Shown one piece after another: positions 50,787 to 60,200 of a stretch of DNA of 64,000 nt (position 1 is its first letter; each line of letters begins with the position of its first letter). The translations under genes and the position numbers were made by a program. Source of the DNA: Dehalococcoidia bacterium (GTDB lineage Bacteria > Chloroflexota > Dehalococcoidia > CAUJGQ01). The stretch is from assembly GCA_035310145.1 (NCBI GenBank), contig DATGEL010000078.1, positions 1-64,000 on the forward strand, in the 5' to 3' direction. A model generated the notes under the pieces. It did no database searches. It saw only the letters and a list, made by a program, of their open reading frames with translations, and had not been told where the DNA came from.

Positions 50787-51785
50787 ATGGCGCACCACTC
50801 GCGCGGCGACCTCGGCGGCAACCGCAACGCCTTCAGCCTGCCGGCCATGCTTGGCGGCCCGAGCGAAGCATCGTCGGATGTGCTCACGCTGCGCTGGCTC
50901 GGCACGGCAAACTTCGAGGTCAACGCCGGCGGACGCGTCTTCCTGCTCGACTGCCACTACGACCGCGGCCCGCGCATGCGTCCGATCGGCTTCGGCCCGC
51001 GAGACGTGGTGCGCGCCAGCGAGATCTTCATCGGCCACCCGCACTACGACCACATCTCCGACGCCGCGGCCGTCGCCCGGCGCACCGGCGCGAAGGTGAT
51101 CGGGCACCCGATCGCCTCCGAGGTCGTAATCCGCGAGGGGTTGGACCCGCGGCAGACCGAAGGCTACCGCGGTCTGGGCGAGGGCGACGTGCTCGAGTTC
51201 GGCGAGTACCGGGTGCGCATCCTGCACGGGTTCCACCTGATGGCCCACGAAGATCTGCCCGACCCGCGGCCGAACGTGCAGGCGCTGGGCCAGGCGCGCC
51301 AGCAGTTTGAAGACGATCTCGGCCCGCTTTCGCCTAAGGAGCAGGCGCACCACGACGCCGTGCGCGCCCGCGGCAGCATGGACAAGGCCGTGCTCGAAGA
51401 GGCGACGATGTGCCTGATCTTCGAGTTCGGCGACTTCCGCCTGGTCTACCGTGACAGCGCCGGCCCAATCAGTGGTGAGGAGCAGAGCTTCTTTGAGAAG
51501 ATCGGCGGCGTCGACGCGGCGATCGTTGGCTTCATCGGCCGGCCGCTGATGCGACGCCAGCTCGACGAGCGCACGCTGCCCCTGGTCGCGCTGTACCGGC
51601 CGAAGGTTCTGCTCGCGGCGCATCACGACGACCTCTACCCGATGTGGCTGGACATGGCCACGGAGCCGCTGAAGATGGCCGTCTCCCATCTGCTGCCGGA
51701 GACGACGACGGTGGCGCCGGTTTACCTTGAGCCGGTGCGCATTCACATGCCCAGCGGCCGCGTGCTGGCGCCGGGAGAAGGGTAG
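50787..51785 (+). CDS. MBL-fold metal-dependent hydrolase
   Basis: A 332-residue metallo-beta-lactamase-fold protein of UlaG-like type: LRWLGTANFEVNAGGRVFLLDC, the metal motif GHPHYDHI (His84, His86, Asp88, His89), LHGFHLMAH, LVYRDSAG and a late VLLAAHHDDLYP motif. Hydrolyses an unknown ester, lactone or phosphodiester. It lies 32 bp after the DUF6295-like gene and closes the same-strand series that starts at 48582. Confidence 0.85.
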   Translation: MAHHSRGDLGGNRNAFSLPAMLGGPSEASSDVLTLRWLGTANFEVNAGGRVFLLDCHYDRGPRMRPIGFGPRDVVRASEIFIGHPHYDHISDAAAVARRTGAKVIGHPIASEVVIREGLDPRQTEGYRGLGEGDVLEFGEYRVRILHGFHLMAHEDLPDPRPNVQALGQARQQFEDDLGPLSPKEQAHHDAVRARGSMDKAVLEEATMCLIFEFGDFRLVYRDSAGPISGEEQSFFEKIGGVDAAIVGFIGRPLMRRQLDERTLPLVALYRPKVLLAAHHDDLYPMWLDMATEPLKMAVSHLLPETTTVAPVYLEPVRIHMPSGRVLAPGEG

Positions 51786-51832
51786 CCGCCACGAGCAGAT
51801 TGAATTGATCCGTGCCGGCGGACTGATCCGCA

Positions 51833-51862
51833 TTGACGGACTGTCCTGTATCGCCGTACAAT
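51833..51862 (+). promoter_or_regulatory. Strong promoter for marR-MFS giving a leaderless mRNA
   Basis: TTGACG (51833-51838) and TACAAT (51857-51862) are 18 bp apart. Only six bases separate the -10 from the ATG at 51869, so the transcript should begin at the start codon. TGATCC repeats at 51806-51811, 51824-51829 and 51863-51868 flank the promoter and could bind the MarR protein. Confidence 0.65.
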
Positions 51863-51868
51863 TGATCC

Positions 51869-52357
51869 ATGAGCAACGCGCGTTCTGAGATCGAGTTACG
51901 CTTCCGCCAGGCCTACTGGCAGGCCGTGCGCGACCTGGACGTCGTGCGGCTGCGGCAGTGGGAGCAGTGGCACGTCACCCTGCCGCAACTGCGCGTGCTC
52001 TACCAGGTGCGGCGCACGCCCGGCATCACCACCGGCGAGCTGGCCCGCGCCATTGGCGTCACCGTTTCCACGACCAGCGGCCTCGTTGGCAAGCTGGCCG
52101 ATCGCGGCCTGATCGAGCGCGGCTCGGCGCCCGGCGATCGCCGCCAGATCCCCTTGCGGCTGACGACGGAGGGCGAAGCGCTCGTCGGCGAGCTGCGCGG
52201 ACCGGCCGTCGCCTTCCTGGATGAAGTTATGCAGCAGCTCGGCGGCGAGATCGCCGGGGTTACCGTAGCACTCGAACGCCTGGCCGGCGCCTCGGCCACC
52301 GCCCGTGCAGCGCTGCCGGCCGCGCCCGATGCCGAGCCGGCGGAGGCCCAACGATGA
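51869..52357 (+). CDS. MarR-family transcriptional regulator
   Basis: A 162-residue winged-helix repressor, usually controlling efflux or catabolism genes in response to small phenolic ligands. Seen: RVLYQVRRTPGITTGELARAIGVTVSTTSGLVGKLADRGLIER (helix-turn-helix, about 37-82), the wing GSAPGDRRQIPLRLT and C-terminal dimerisation helices. Its stop overlaps the start of the MFS gene by four bases, so it very likely controls that transporter and itself. Confidence 0.92.
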   Translation: MSNARSEIELRFRQAYWQAVRDLDVVRLRQWEQWHVTLPQLRVLYQVRRTPGITTGELARAIGVTVSTTSGLVGKLADRGLIERGSAPGDRRQIPLRLTTEGEALVGELRGPAVAFLDEVMQQLGGEIAGVTVALERLAGASATARAALPAAPDAEPAEAQR

Positions 52358-53661
52358 GCGTGGGCGGCGAACGGCCGCCGCTGCGCGCCACCTGGGCCTC
52401 AATGCGGGTGCGCAACTATCGCCTCTACTTCTTCGGCCAGCTCGTCTCGCAGGTCGGCACCTGGATGCAGTCCACGGCGCTGGCCTGGTTCGTGCTCAGC
52501 CGCACGCACTCGGCGCTGGCGCTCGGCGCCGTCTCGACCTTCCAGTTTCTGCCGGTTTTGCTCCTTTCGCTGTTCGGCGGCGTGGTCGCCGACCGCTTCG
52601 CGCGCCAGCGCCTGCTGATCGGCACCCAGTCGATCATGGCGGTCCAGGCCGTGGTGCTGGCCGTGCTCACCTCGGCGCACCTGATCAACATTCCATTGAT
52701 TTACCTGCTTGCCGCCGTGCAGGGCGCCGCCAACGCGATGGATATGCCCGCACGCCAGGCCTTCGTCATGGAGATGGTCGGGCCGAAGGACGTGCCCAAC
52801 GCCGTCGCGCTGAACTCCTCGCAGTTGCAGATGACGCGGCTTGTCGGGCCGGCGCTCGGCGGCATCACGGTGGCGACGTTGGGCACCGCGCTCTGCTTCT
52901 ACCTCAACTCCGTAAGCTTCATCGCCGTGCTCGCCGGTCTGCTGATGATGGACCCCAGCCGCTTCTACAAGGTCGAGCGGCCAAAGCGCGCGGCGGTGCT
53001 GAAGCAGGTCGGCGAAGGCTTGCACTACGCGGTGACCACGCCCGACATCTGTCTCGCGGTGATCACTATGGCGGTGATCGGCACCTTTGGCTTCAACTTC
53101 CAGGTGTTCACGCCGCTGATCGCCCAGTTCGTGTTGCACACCAGCGCCGTGGGCTACGGCCTCTTGACCTCCTGCATGGCGGCCGGCTCGGTGGTCGCCG
53201 CACTGTGCATCGCCTGGCTGGGCCGGGCGACGCGGCGCGTGCTGCTGATCGGCGCCGCCTGCTTCAGCATCGTCCTCCTGGCCATCGGGCTGTCGGGCAC
53301 CTGGCTGCTGCTGGCGCCGCTGTTTGTGCTGCTGGGCATGAGCAGCAGCGTGTTTACGGCGACGAACAGCGCGAGATTGCAACTGATCACGCCGGCGCCC
53401 CTGCGCGGCCGCGTGATGAGTATCCAGACGTTACTGTTTGCCGGCAGCACGCCAATCGGCAGCTTCATCATCGGCAGCATGGCGCAGAGCGCCGGCGTGC
53501 AGCCTGCGCTGGCGACAATGGGCGGGCTGTGCATCGCCGGCGTCGCCGCGGCGCTGCTCTACCTGCGCCACACGCACACCCGCCTGATTCCTCCCGGCGA
53601 AGAACTGATCGTCGGGGCCGCCGCGCCCCGCGAGCTCGTGCCCGCCGCCGCCACACGCTAG
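52354..53661 (+). CDS. MFS transporter, EntS-like exporter type
   Basis: A 435-residue major facilitator protein with 12 predicted helices. Seen: NYRLYFFGQLVSQVGTWMQSTALAWFVLSRT in the first helix pair, the loop motif GGVVADRFARQRLLI between helices 2 and 3, and NAVALNSSQLQMTRLVGPALGG, all typical of the MFS_3 group that exports siderophores or drugs. Co-translated with the upstream MarR regulator; the cargo is unknown. Confidence 0.9.
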   Translation: MSVGGERPPLRATWASMRVRNYRLYFFGQLVSQVGTWMQSTALAWFVLSRTHSALALGAVSTFQFLPVLLLSLFGGVVADRFARQRLLIGTQSIMAVQAVVLAVLTSAHLINIPLIYLLAAVQGAANAMDMPARQAFVMEMVGPKDVPNAVALNSSQLQMTRLVGPALGGITVATLGTALCFYLNSVSFIAVLAGLLMMDPSRFYKVERPKRAAVLKQVGEGLHYAVTTPDICLAVITMAVIGTFGFNFQVFTPLIAQFVLHTSAVGYGLLTSCMAAGSVVAALCIAWLGRATRRVLLIGAACFSIVLLAIGLSGTWLLLAPLFVLLGMSSSVFTATNSARLQLITPAPLRGRVMSIQTLLFAGSTPIGSFIIGSMAQSAGVQPALATMGGLCIAGVAAALLYLRHTHTRLIPPGEELIVGAAAPRELVPAAATR

Positions 53662-53682
53662 CGGCCTCGCGATTCCGGCCCT

Positions 53683-53964
53683 TTAACCGCGTGGGGGGAT
53701 GTCGATTCCGCCTCCGGGATCGACCGCCGCGTGCTGCAGCCCGGTAACGATGCCCAGCAAGGTGAACGAGCCCAGCAGCAACGCGCTGCCCTCCGGGATG
53801 GGTATCGGTGTGATATAGCCGGAGACGTCGGCGCCGAGCGCGCGCTGCAGTTCCGCCTTACGCTCCTCGGAGACGCGAGCACGTCGCAGGTCCTCGCTCG
53901 ACAGCAGGTAGTAATTTCCGGCGGAATCGGCGAGCACCAGGCCTTGCGCTTCTGGTTGAGCCAT
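53683..53964 (-). CDS. Small protein with one membrane segment, unknown function
   Basis: 93 residues. The first half (AQGLVLADSAGNYYLLSSEDL, then RRARVSEERKAELQRAL) is polar and helical; the second half has a hydrophobic segment GSALLLGSFTLLGIVTGL (about 64-81) and an acidic tail. A clear AGGAGG precedes the ATG at 53964. The gene lies 61 bp downstream of the LLM oxidoreductase gene on the same strand and converges with the MFS gene. Not recognised as a known family. Confidence 0.6.
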   Translation of the reverse strand: MAQPEAQGLVLADSAGNYYLLSSEDLRRARVSEERKAELQRALGADVSGYITPIPIPEGSALLLGSFTLLGIVTGLQHAAVDPGGGIDIPPRG

Positions 53965-54025
53965 CACAGCCTCCTGCGGAAAGCGGGCGCCGTGCGTGCC
54001 GAGGCGCAGCGGGTCTCGTTGCGCC

Positions 54026-55147
54026 TTAGTCTGCCGCGCTGGCAGCCGCGCCAATCGCGACCTGGCGCGCCAGCGCCGGCAGCACCTCTTCGGTGAACAG
54101 CACGAAGGACTGGTGGCTGAGCGGCGCGCAGAGCAGATAGTCGAGTCCGATCTCCTCGCGCAGCCGCAGGATCTCGTCCACCATCCTCGCCGGGCTGCCG
54201 TGGATGATCACCTGGTTCACGTAGCGGTCGATCGGATCGACGTTCGCGTCGACGGGCGGCGCGCCGGCCGGGCGCAGGTGGTTGGCCCGGTTCTGGGCGC
54301 GGCGGTTCGGGTTCACGTAGGCCGACACGGTCCACTGAGCGCCGCGGCGGGCCGTTTCGCGCGCCTCGTCGTCGGTCGGCGCGACGGCAATCAGCCGCGC
54401 CATGGGGATGCGGCGGCCGGCGAACGTGTGCCCGCCCGTGCTGAGCGCGGCCTTGTAGTTGTTGAACTTCGCGGCGATATCCCCGTGCGGTGAGTGCGGG
54501 TCCATCAGGATCGAGTAGCCCTGCGACCCGGCCCAATTCAGCGCGTCGGGCGAAGACGCGGCCAGCCAGACTGGCGGGTGCGGCTTTTGCAGCGGCTTCG
54601 GCAGCACCTCGATGTTCTCGACCGTGGTGAACTGCCCGGAGTAGCTGATCCGCTCCTCGCTCCAGGCGCGCACCACGATCTCCACGTTCTCGCGGAAGTG
54701 CGCGTAGCTGCTGTCGAGATCGAGACCGAAGACGCCGAATTCGGTGGGGTCGTTGCCGCGGCCGGCGCCCCAGTTCACCCGGCCACCGGAAAGCACGTCG
54801 AGGAGCGCTACCTCCTCGGCCAGGCGCAGCGGGTGGTACATCGGCGCCAGCGAGACGGCGGTGCCGATGCGCAGCTTCGCCGTGCGCGCCGCCACGAGCA
54901 TGCCCATGAGATGCACCGAGGGGCAGACGGAATAGGTGTTGAAGTGGTGTTCCGCCAGCCAGACGGCTTCGTAGCCGCCGGAGTGCTCCATCATATCGAT
55001 GCGGTCGAGGGCACGGGCGTAGACGGTTTGCAGCGGCACGGCGCGGTTCGGCCAGGAGAAGAATTGCAGTACGCCGAACTGCATGGGCGGCCGCTTGCCC
55101 TCGCTCGCCGGACCGGACACGCCGTTCGCTGGATCGATTGCTGCCAC
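54026..55147 (-). CDS. LLM-class flavin-dependent oxidoreductase
   Basis: A 373-residue luciferase-like monooxygenase-fold protein using reduced FMN or coenzyme F420. Seen: MQFGVLQFFSWPNRAVPL at strand 1, YEAVWLAEHHFNTYSVCPS, LRIGTAVSLAPMYHPLRLAEEVALLD, GRVNWGAGRGNDPTEFGVFG, and PVWLAASSPDALNWAGSQGYSIL. The GTG at 55147 has an ideal AGGAGG eight bases upstream; an in-frame ATG at 55084 is nearer the first strand. F420 use is possible because cofC and cofD are encoded in the window, but sequence alone does not decide. Confidence 0.88.
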   Translation of the reverse strand: MAAIDPANGVSGPASEGKRPPMQFGVLQFFSWPNRAVPLQTVYARALDRIDMMEHSGGYEAVWLAEHHFNTYSVCPSVHLMGMLVAARTAKLRIGTAVSLAPMYHPLRLAEEVALLDVLSGGRVNWGAGRGNDPTEFGVFGLDLDSSYAHFRENVEIVVRAWSEERISYSGQFTTVENIEVLPKPLQKPHPPVWLAASSPDALNWAGSQGYSILMDPHSPHGDIAAKFNNYKAALSTGGHTFAGRRIPMARLIAVAPTDDEARETARRGAQWTVSAYVNPNRRAQNRANHLRPAGAPPVDANVDPIDRYVNQVIIHGSPARMVDEILRLREEIGLDYLLCAPLSHQSFVLFTEEVLPALARQVAIGAAASAAD

Positions 55148-55241
55148 CAGATCGTCCTCCTGTCCCGTGGCAACGCCGGATCTCGCGTCACCCGGGCATG
55201 GTTTGTCGCCGCAGTCTGGCGGCTGTGTGGTCCGGGCCCAG

Positions 55242-56009
55242 TCAGGCCCGGTTGAGTTCGTGGACCAGGCGCAGTCCAAGCAGCGTCAGGTTGATGTTAA
55301 CCGCGTCAAATACGTCGGTCTCGCGTGCGATCGTGGCGGCGTAGCCCCCCGTGCCGATCACACGGGCGCCGCCGCCCAGCTCACGCTGAAAGCGTTCGAC
55401 GATCCCCTCAACCAGCCCGACGTAGCCGAACATGATGCCGGACTGCAACGAATGCACGTTGTTTTTGCCGATAGCGAGCTTGGGCTTCTCCAGCTCGACG
55501 TGGTGCAGCTTCGAGGCCCGCTGGAACAGCGCCTCGGCGGCGATGCCGATGCCGGGCGCGATCGCCCCGCCCATGTAGTCGCCGTCGCGCGAGATCGCAT
55601 CGAAGACCGTGGCCGTGCCGCAGTCGACGATGATCAGCGGCGGCCCGTAGAGCTTGATCGCGGCGACGGCGTCGAGCACGCGGTCGGCGCCGACGTCGCG
55701 CGGGTTGTCGTAGAGGATGCGCAGCCCTGTGCGCACGCCACTGCCCACCACGAGCGGCGTGCAGCCGAAGTAGCGCCGCGTCAGCTCGCAGAAGGTCGGC
55801 GTCAGTTCCGGCACGGTGCTGCTTAGCACGCACTCGCGCACATCGGCCGGATTGATGCCGCAGGTGCGCAGCAGGCTGAGCAGCAGGATCGCATACTCGT
55901 CCGGCAGCCGCTCGCGATCGGTGCCCAGGCGCCAGCTTGCGCGCAGCTCCTCGCCAATGAAGACGCCGACGTGGACGCTGGTGTTGCCGATATCGATTGC
56001 GAGCAGCAT
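55242..56009 (-). CDS. coaX: Type III pantothenate kinase
   Basis: First enzyme of coenzyme A synthesis, phosphorylating pantothenate. The 255-residue protein has the ASKHA phosphate motif DIGNTSVHVGVF at 5-16, LPDEYAILLLSLL, GADRVLDAVAAIKLYG, IVDCGTATVFDAIS and GGAIAPGIGIAAEALFQRASKL, diagnostic of CoaX. CoA demand from the many acyl-CoA genes nearby is notable but coaX is a housekeeping gene. Upstream 56010-56064 has short repeats (ACAGGGTACAGG, GGAACAGGGAACC). Confidence 0.95.
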   Translation of the reverse strand: MLLAIDIGNTSVHVGVFIGEELRASWRLGTDRERLPDEYAILLLSLLRTCGINPADVRECVLSSTVPELTPTFCELTRRYFGCTPLVVGSGVRTGLRILYDNPRDVGADRVLDAVAAIKLYGPPLIIVDCGTATVFDAISRDGDYMGGAIAPGIGIAAEALFQRASKLHHVELEKPKLAIGKNNVHSLQSGIMFGYVGLVEGIVERFQRELGGGARVIGTGGYAATIARETDVFDAVNINLTLLGLRLVHELNRA

Positions 56010-56064
56010 GGCTACAGGGTACAGGTTTCGAGGAAGACGGAACAGGGAACCGAATCGGTGAGAT

Positions 56065-57108
56065 TCAGCGTTCTGCGACGGCGCGCGATCGGGGCGGGTC
56101 GGGCGCGTCGCCTTCTTCGACGTCTTCCGTAGCAGCGGTCTGCGCCGGTGCTTCTCCGAGCCTCAGGTGGTAGATCGGCAGGAAGAGCAGCCCCAGCACC
56201 GTGACAGGCACGATGATCATCGCGTGTGCGACAAGCGCATACGCGGTCGCTACGCCCTCGCCGGCGCCTGCGATCACGATCACCTGGCGAGCGAAGAACT
56301 CAAACGGGCCGATGCCGCCCTGCGTCGAGGGCGCGGTCAGCGCCAGGTTGCCAGCCGCCATCGCCATCATGAACCAGCCCAGATTCAGGTGCAGGCCGAA
56401 CGACTGTCCCACCATCCAGAAGACGCCGGACTCCATGCCCCAGGCCAGCGGTGAGGTCACGACGGTGACGATCAGCGCCGCCGGATTGCGCAGCGCCACC
56501 ATGCCGCTGAGCAGCGAGGTGGAAAGCTCCCGCCCCAGCGGCTGCAGCGGGTGCGGCAGCAGCGCCACGACCCGATGCGCCAGCGCCTCCGCGCGCTGCG
56601 GCCAGCGCAGGATCAGGCCGAAGATCGCCAGCGCGACGAGAAAGACCGCGACGGAGACGGCGGCCAGCCCGCGCAGCGTGCCGTTCGAGCCGAGCAGCGC
56701 CACCGTGACCAGAAAGAAGAGGAGCAAGGTTAGCCCGTCGAAAAGGCGCTCGACGATCACCGTGCCCAGCGCCGAAACCTTCTTCAGCCCGTAACGCTCG
56801 CCCAGCACATAAACGCGCATCAACTCGCCGGCACGCGCGGGCAGCAGGTTGTTGGCCATGAAGGCGATGCAAAGTACGGGGAAGAGCTGGTTCGCCGAGA
56901 GTTCCGCAAGGTCACGCACGAGGAAGCGGTAGCGAAACGACCGCACCCAGATCGAGGCGAGGTACAGCGCCAGCGCCGGCAGGAACCACCAGTAATTCGC
57001 TCCCTTGAGGGCGCGCACGATATCGCCGGTGGGCGTGCGCCAGAACAGCAGGCCGATGAACGCCGCGCTGATCGCCAGCCCCAGCCAGAAACGGACGCTA
57101 CGGAGCAC
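56065..57108 (-). CDS. Flippase-like / lysylphosphatidylglycerol synthase TM-region protein
   Basis: A 347-residue polytopic membrane protein of the UPF0104/AglD-MprF transmembrane family. Seen: FWLGLAISAAFIGLLFW, WVRSFRYRFLVRDL, FMANNLLPARAGELMRVYVLGERYGLKKVSALGTVIVERLFD (the signature segment), and LTAPSTQGGIGPFEFFARQV near the C-terminus. Such proteins move or modify lipid-linked sugars. It starts with GTG and lies 92 bp downstream of the Agl23-like gene on the same strand, so it belongs to the glycosylation-like locus. A -10-like TACACT is at 57146..57141. Confidence 0.88.
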   Translation of the reverse strand: MLRSVRFWLGLAISAAFIGLLFWRTPTGDIVRALKGANYWWFLPALALYLASIWVRSFRYRFLVRDLAELSANQLFPVLCIAFMANNLLPARAGELMRVYVLGERYGLKKVSALGTVIVERLFDGLTLLLFFLVTVALLGSNGTLRGLAAVSVAVFLVALAIFGLILRWPQRAEALAHRVVALLPHPLQPLGRELSTSLLSGMVALRNPAALIVTVVTSPLAWGMESGVFWMVGQSFGLHLNLGWFMMAMAAGNLALTAPSTQGGIGPFEFFARQVIVIAGAGEGVATAYALVAHAMIIVPVTVLGLLFLPIYHLRLGEAPAQTAATEDVEEGDAPDPPRSRAVAER

Positions 57109-57200
57109 GCGGCCCTCTCCGTGGTAGGCTTACGCGGATCAGTGTAGCCTGCCCGCCGCGTCTCATGCCCGAACCGGCCCCGACCCGCGGCGCACGCCGG

Positions 57201-60200
57201 TCAGTGCCCCGCAAGCGCGGCCGCCGGCAAGCGAATCACCTGGTTCAGCAGGCCGTCGGTCACGGCGACGTTCCCGGCCGCATCCGCGGCCACACCGATC
57301 GGCTCGCGCAGCGGCGAGGCCGCATTGGGCAACTGGCGATCGGAGAAGAGTATCTTGCCGTTGCGGTCGAAGCGTACGACGGCCACGGCATTCGGATGCG
57401 CCACGGGGTCGGCGCCGGGGAAGGTCGCCAGGATGGTGCCGTCCGGCAGCGCCGCGAGGAAGGGTTTGTTCGTCTGCGTCTGATCGGCGGCGGATGCCAC
57501 CCAGCCCCACTGGTCGCCCTGGATCAGGTTCTGGACCTTGAACTCCTGATTCAGCACGACGATACGGTTGTTCCAGGTGTCGGCCACAAAGATCGTGCCG
57601 TCGGTGGCCACGGCGATGCCCACCGGCTCGTTGAACTGGCCCGGCGTGCTGCCTTTCGAACCGAAGGCGCCCAGCGGATTCCCGTTGGCGTCGTAATGCA
57701 CGATGCGCCCGTCGCCGGTGTCGGCCACCCAGAGCGTGCCGTCCGGCGCCACGGCGATGCCGCGCGGGCCGTAGAGGTCAAGCGGCGACCGAGGCACGCC
57801 GCCGACCGCGAGCTGTCCCCACGCCTTGACGAACTGCAGGTTGGCATCGAGCTTGACGATGCGGTGATTCCAGGTGTCGGAGACGTAGACGTTCCCCACG
57901 GCATCCGAAGCGACGCCCCACGGTTCGTGGAAGGTAACGCCTCCCGCCTGCGTGGCCGTGGCCACCACGCTGCCCTGCGCATCGAACTTCTGGATGCGGT
58001 TGTTGAGCGAGTCGGCCACGATCAGATCGCCGGACTGGTCGAGGCTGACGTCCGTCGGCCTGTTGAACTGGCCCGGCTGCGTGCCGAAGACGCCGATCGT
58101 CAGGGTCGAGCCGTTGCTGTGCGCCGTGCCGCCGGCGCCGTTCGCCGCGCCGCTCAGCCCCTTGCCAGGCGTCCAGTCGGCCGGGAAGTAGACGTACGAA
58201 TCGACCGAACCGAGATACTCGATGCCCTGGGCGGTGCTGCCGGAGACGATCGCCGGCTGGCCGCTCCGATCGGGCGTCGGGCGCGGGCTGATATCCGACG
58301 AGGTGACGCCGTAGCCGTCGCGGTTGGTGATGTACCCCCACCAGCGCTTGAGCTCGGAGCCGTTCCGCAGCCGCGTCAAGATCGATCGCGTGCTGGTGCC
58401 GGTCTTGTAGCCTTCCGGGAACCACCAGCGGTGGTGCAGGCGCTGGCCGGCGTCGTACTGGCCGGCGAACGGGGTCACCACCGCCACGTCCTGTGCGTTC
58501 ACGATCAGGACTTTGCCCGGGTTGAGCGCCGCCGCGGCCGAGGGGTTGCTGGTGTAGACCGACAGATCCGGGAAGCCGGTGAGCGGGTAGTTGCGCAGGT
58601 ACCAGGCCCAGGGCCAGGTGAAGGCGTCGTTGGAGTCCACCGTGATCGTAAGCTGGTTGCCCAAGCCGGACTCGCGCGCGAGCCGGTCGATCTTCTTCGC
58701 CACTTTGGGGATATCGGGCGACGACTGCGTGTAGATCAGCATCTCGTCCGGCGTGTCCGGGTGGATCCAGTTAAGCCGGTAGTCGGCGCGCACGGTCAGC
58801 GCGCCGAAGAGGCCGATGAAGCCGGCCAGCGCCACTGCCCCGGCCGCCCAGGCGGGCGCCTGCCCCTTGCGCAGCCAGCCGGCGCGACGCAGCAAGCGCG
58901 TGAGTGCGACCCCGGCCATGATCAGCACCGCCAGCGCGCCGAGCGCGGCGAGTACGCGCAGGCCGTCACTCGCCGCGTTCCAGGCGAGCAGGTAGGCCAG
59001 CCCGGCGCTGGCGACGAGTGCGATCGCGATCACGGCCGCAGCGTACCGGCGCGGGCGCGGCGCCAGGTCGAGGAAGGCGCCCCAGACGTCGTTGACGGCC
59101 AGCGCCGCAAGCACCGTCAGGGGCAACGCCAGGTGCACCGTCAGCCAGGGCATCTTCTCGCCGGAGACGGAGAGGCCGAAGAAGAGGGCGCCGAAGTAGA
59201 ACAGCAGAAACTGCCGCAGCGGATCGCCGCGCATTGCGATCGTGGCGCAGGCGATTGCGCAGGCGACCAGCGTTCCCGCGACGAGGTGGCCGATGCCGCC
59301 GTCTACCATCGCGATCACGGGGATCAACGCGGCCGCGACCAGAAGGAAGAGGGTGTTGTCGATTCCGCGCCGGATCGCGTGGATCAGCAGCCCCGCGGCC
59401 GCGAGCCCGAGCGTCAGGTATTCGTACACGCTGAGCGTGAGGCCGTAGTAAAAGACGGGCTGCGTGCCGCGCTGCACGCCCTGCTGATCCAGCCAGTAGG
59501 AGAGCGCGCCCCAGATGCCGCTGGTCCAGCCGTCGCGGTTGGTGATGAACGTCGTGAACAGCAGGAAGTACGGAATGTAGAAGATCGCCGCCGCGACGAA
59601 CCAGCGGCGCGGATCCCACCACCAGCCGACGATCAGCGTCAGCGCCAGCAGCCCCAGCACGGTGACCGCGCCGACGGCCTCGGTACGCGTGAACAGATAG
59701 CCGAGAATGCCCACGGTCCCCGGCTGGGTAATGTCGTAGTGCACCAGCGGCAGCTTCTGCAGGATGACGCGGATCGCCGCCGAGTACTGCGGCGCCGCCA
59801 GCAGGCCGAGCACCAGCAGCATAGGCGCGTCTGCCGGGAATTCCCGCAAACCGTTGCGCTCGCGCCACTCGTCGATCAGCGGCCAAACGCAGACGAACAG
59901 CCAGGCGACCGGCAGCACGGCGATGAAGATGCCGATCCGCGCCAGATTGGTGTCGCGTTCGCCATCCTCGCCCGCCGGCGCGAGCTGCCGCGCGAGATCC
60001 GCCCCCACGCAGCCGTTCAGGTAGAGCAGCACGATCGCCGCGATGATGAACGCGGTCTCTTTGGAAACGAACTCCAGCATCAGCGTGGCGGCCGCGAGAT
60101 AGAGCCAGCGCTCCCGCTGCGACGCACGGAATCGCATCAGGCAAACGACCAGCATCAGCGTGAAGAAGGCGACCCAGGACTCGTTGCGAACAAAGCGGCT

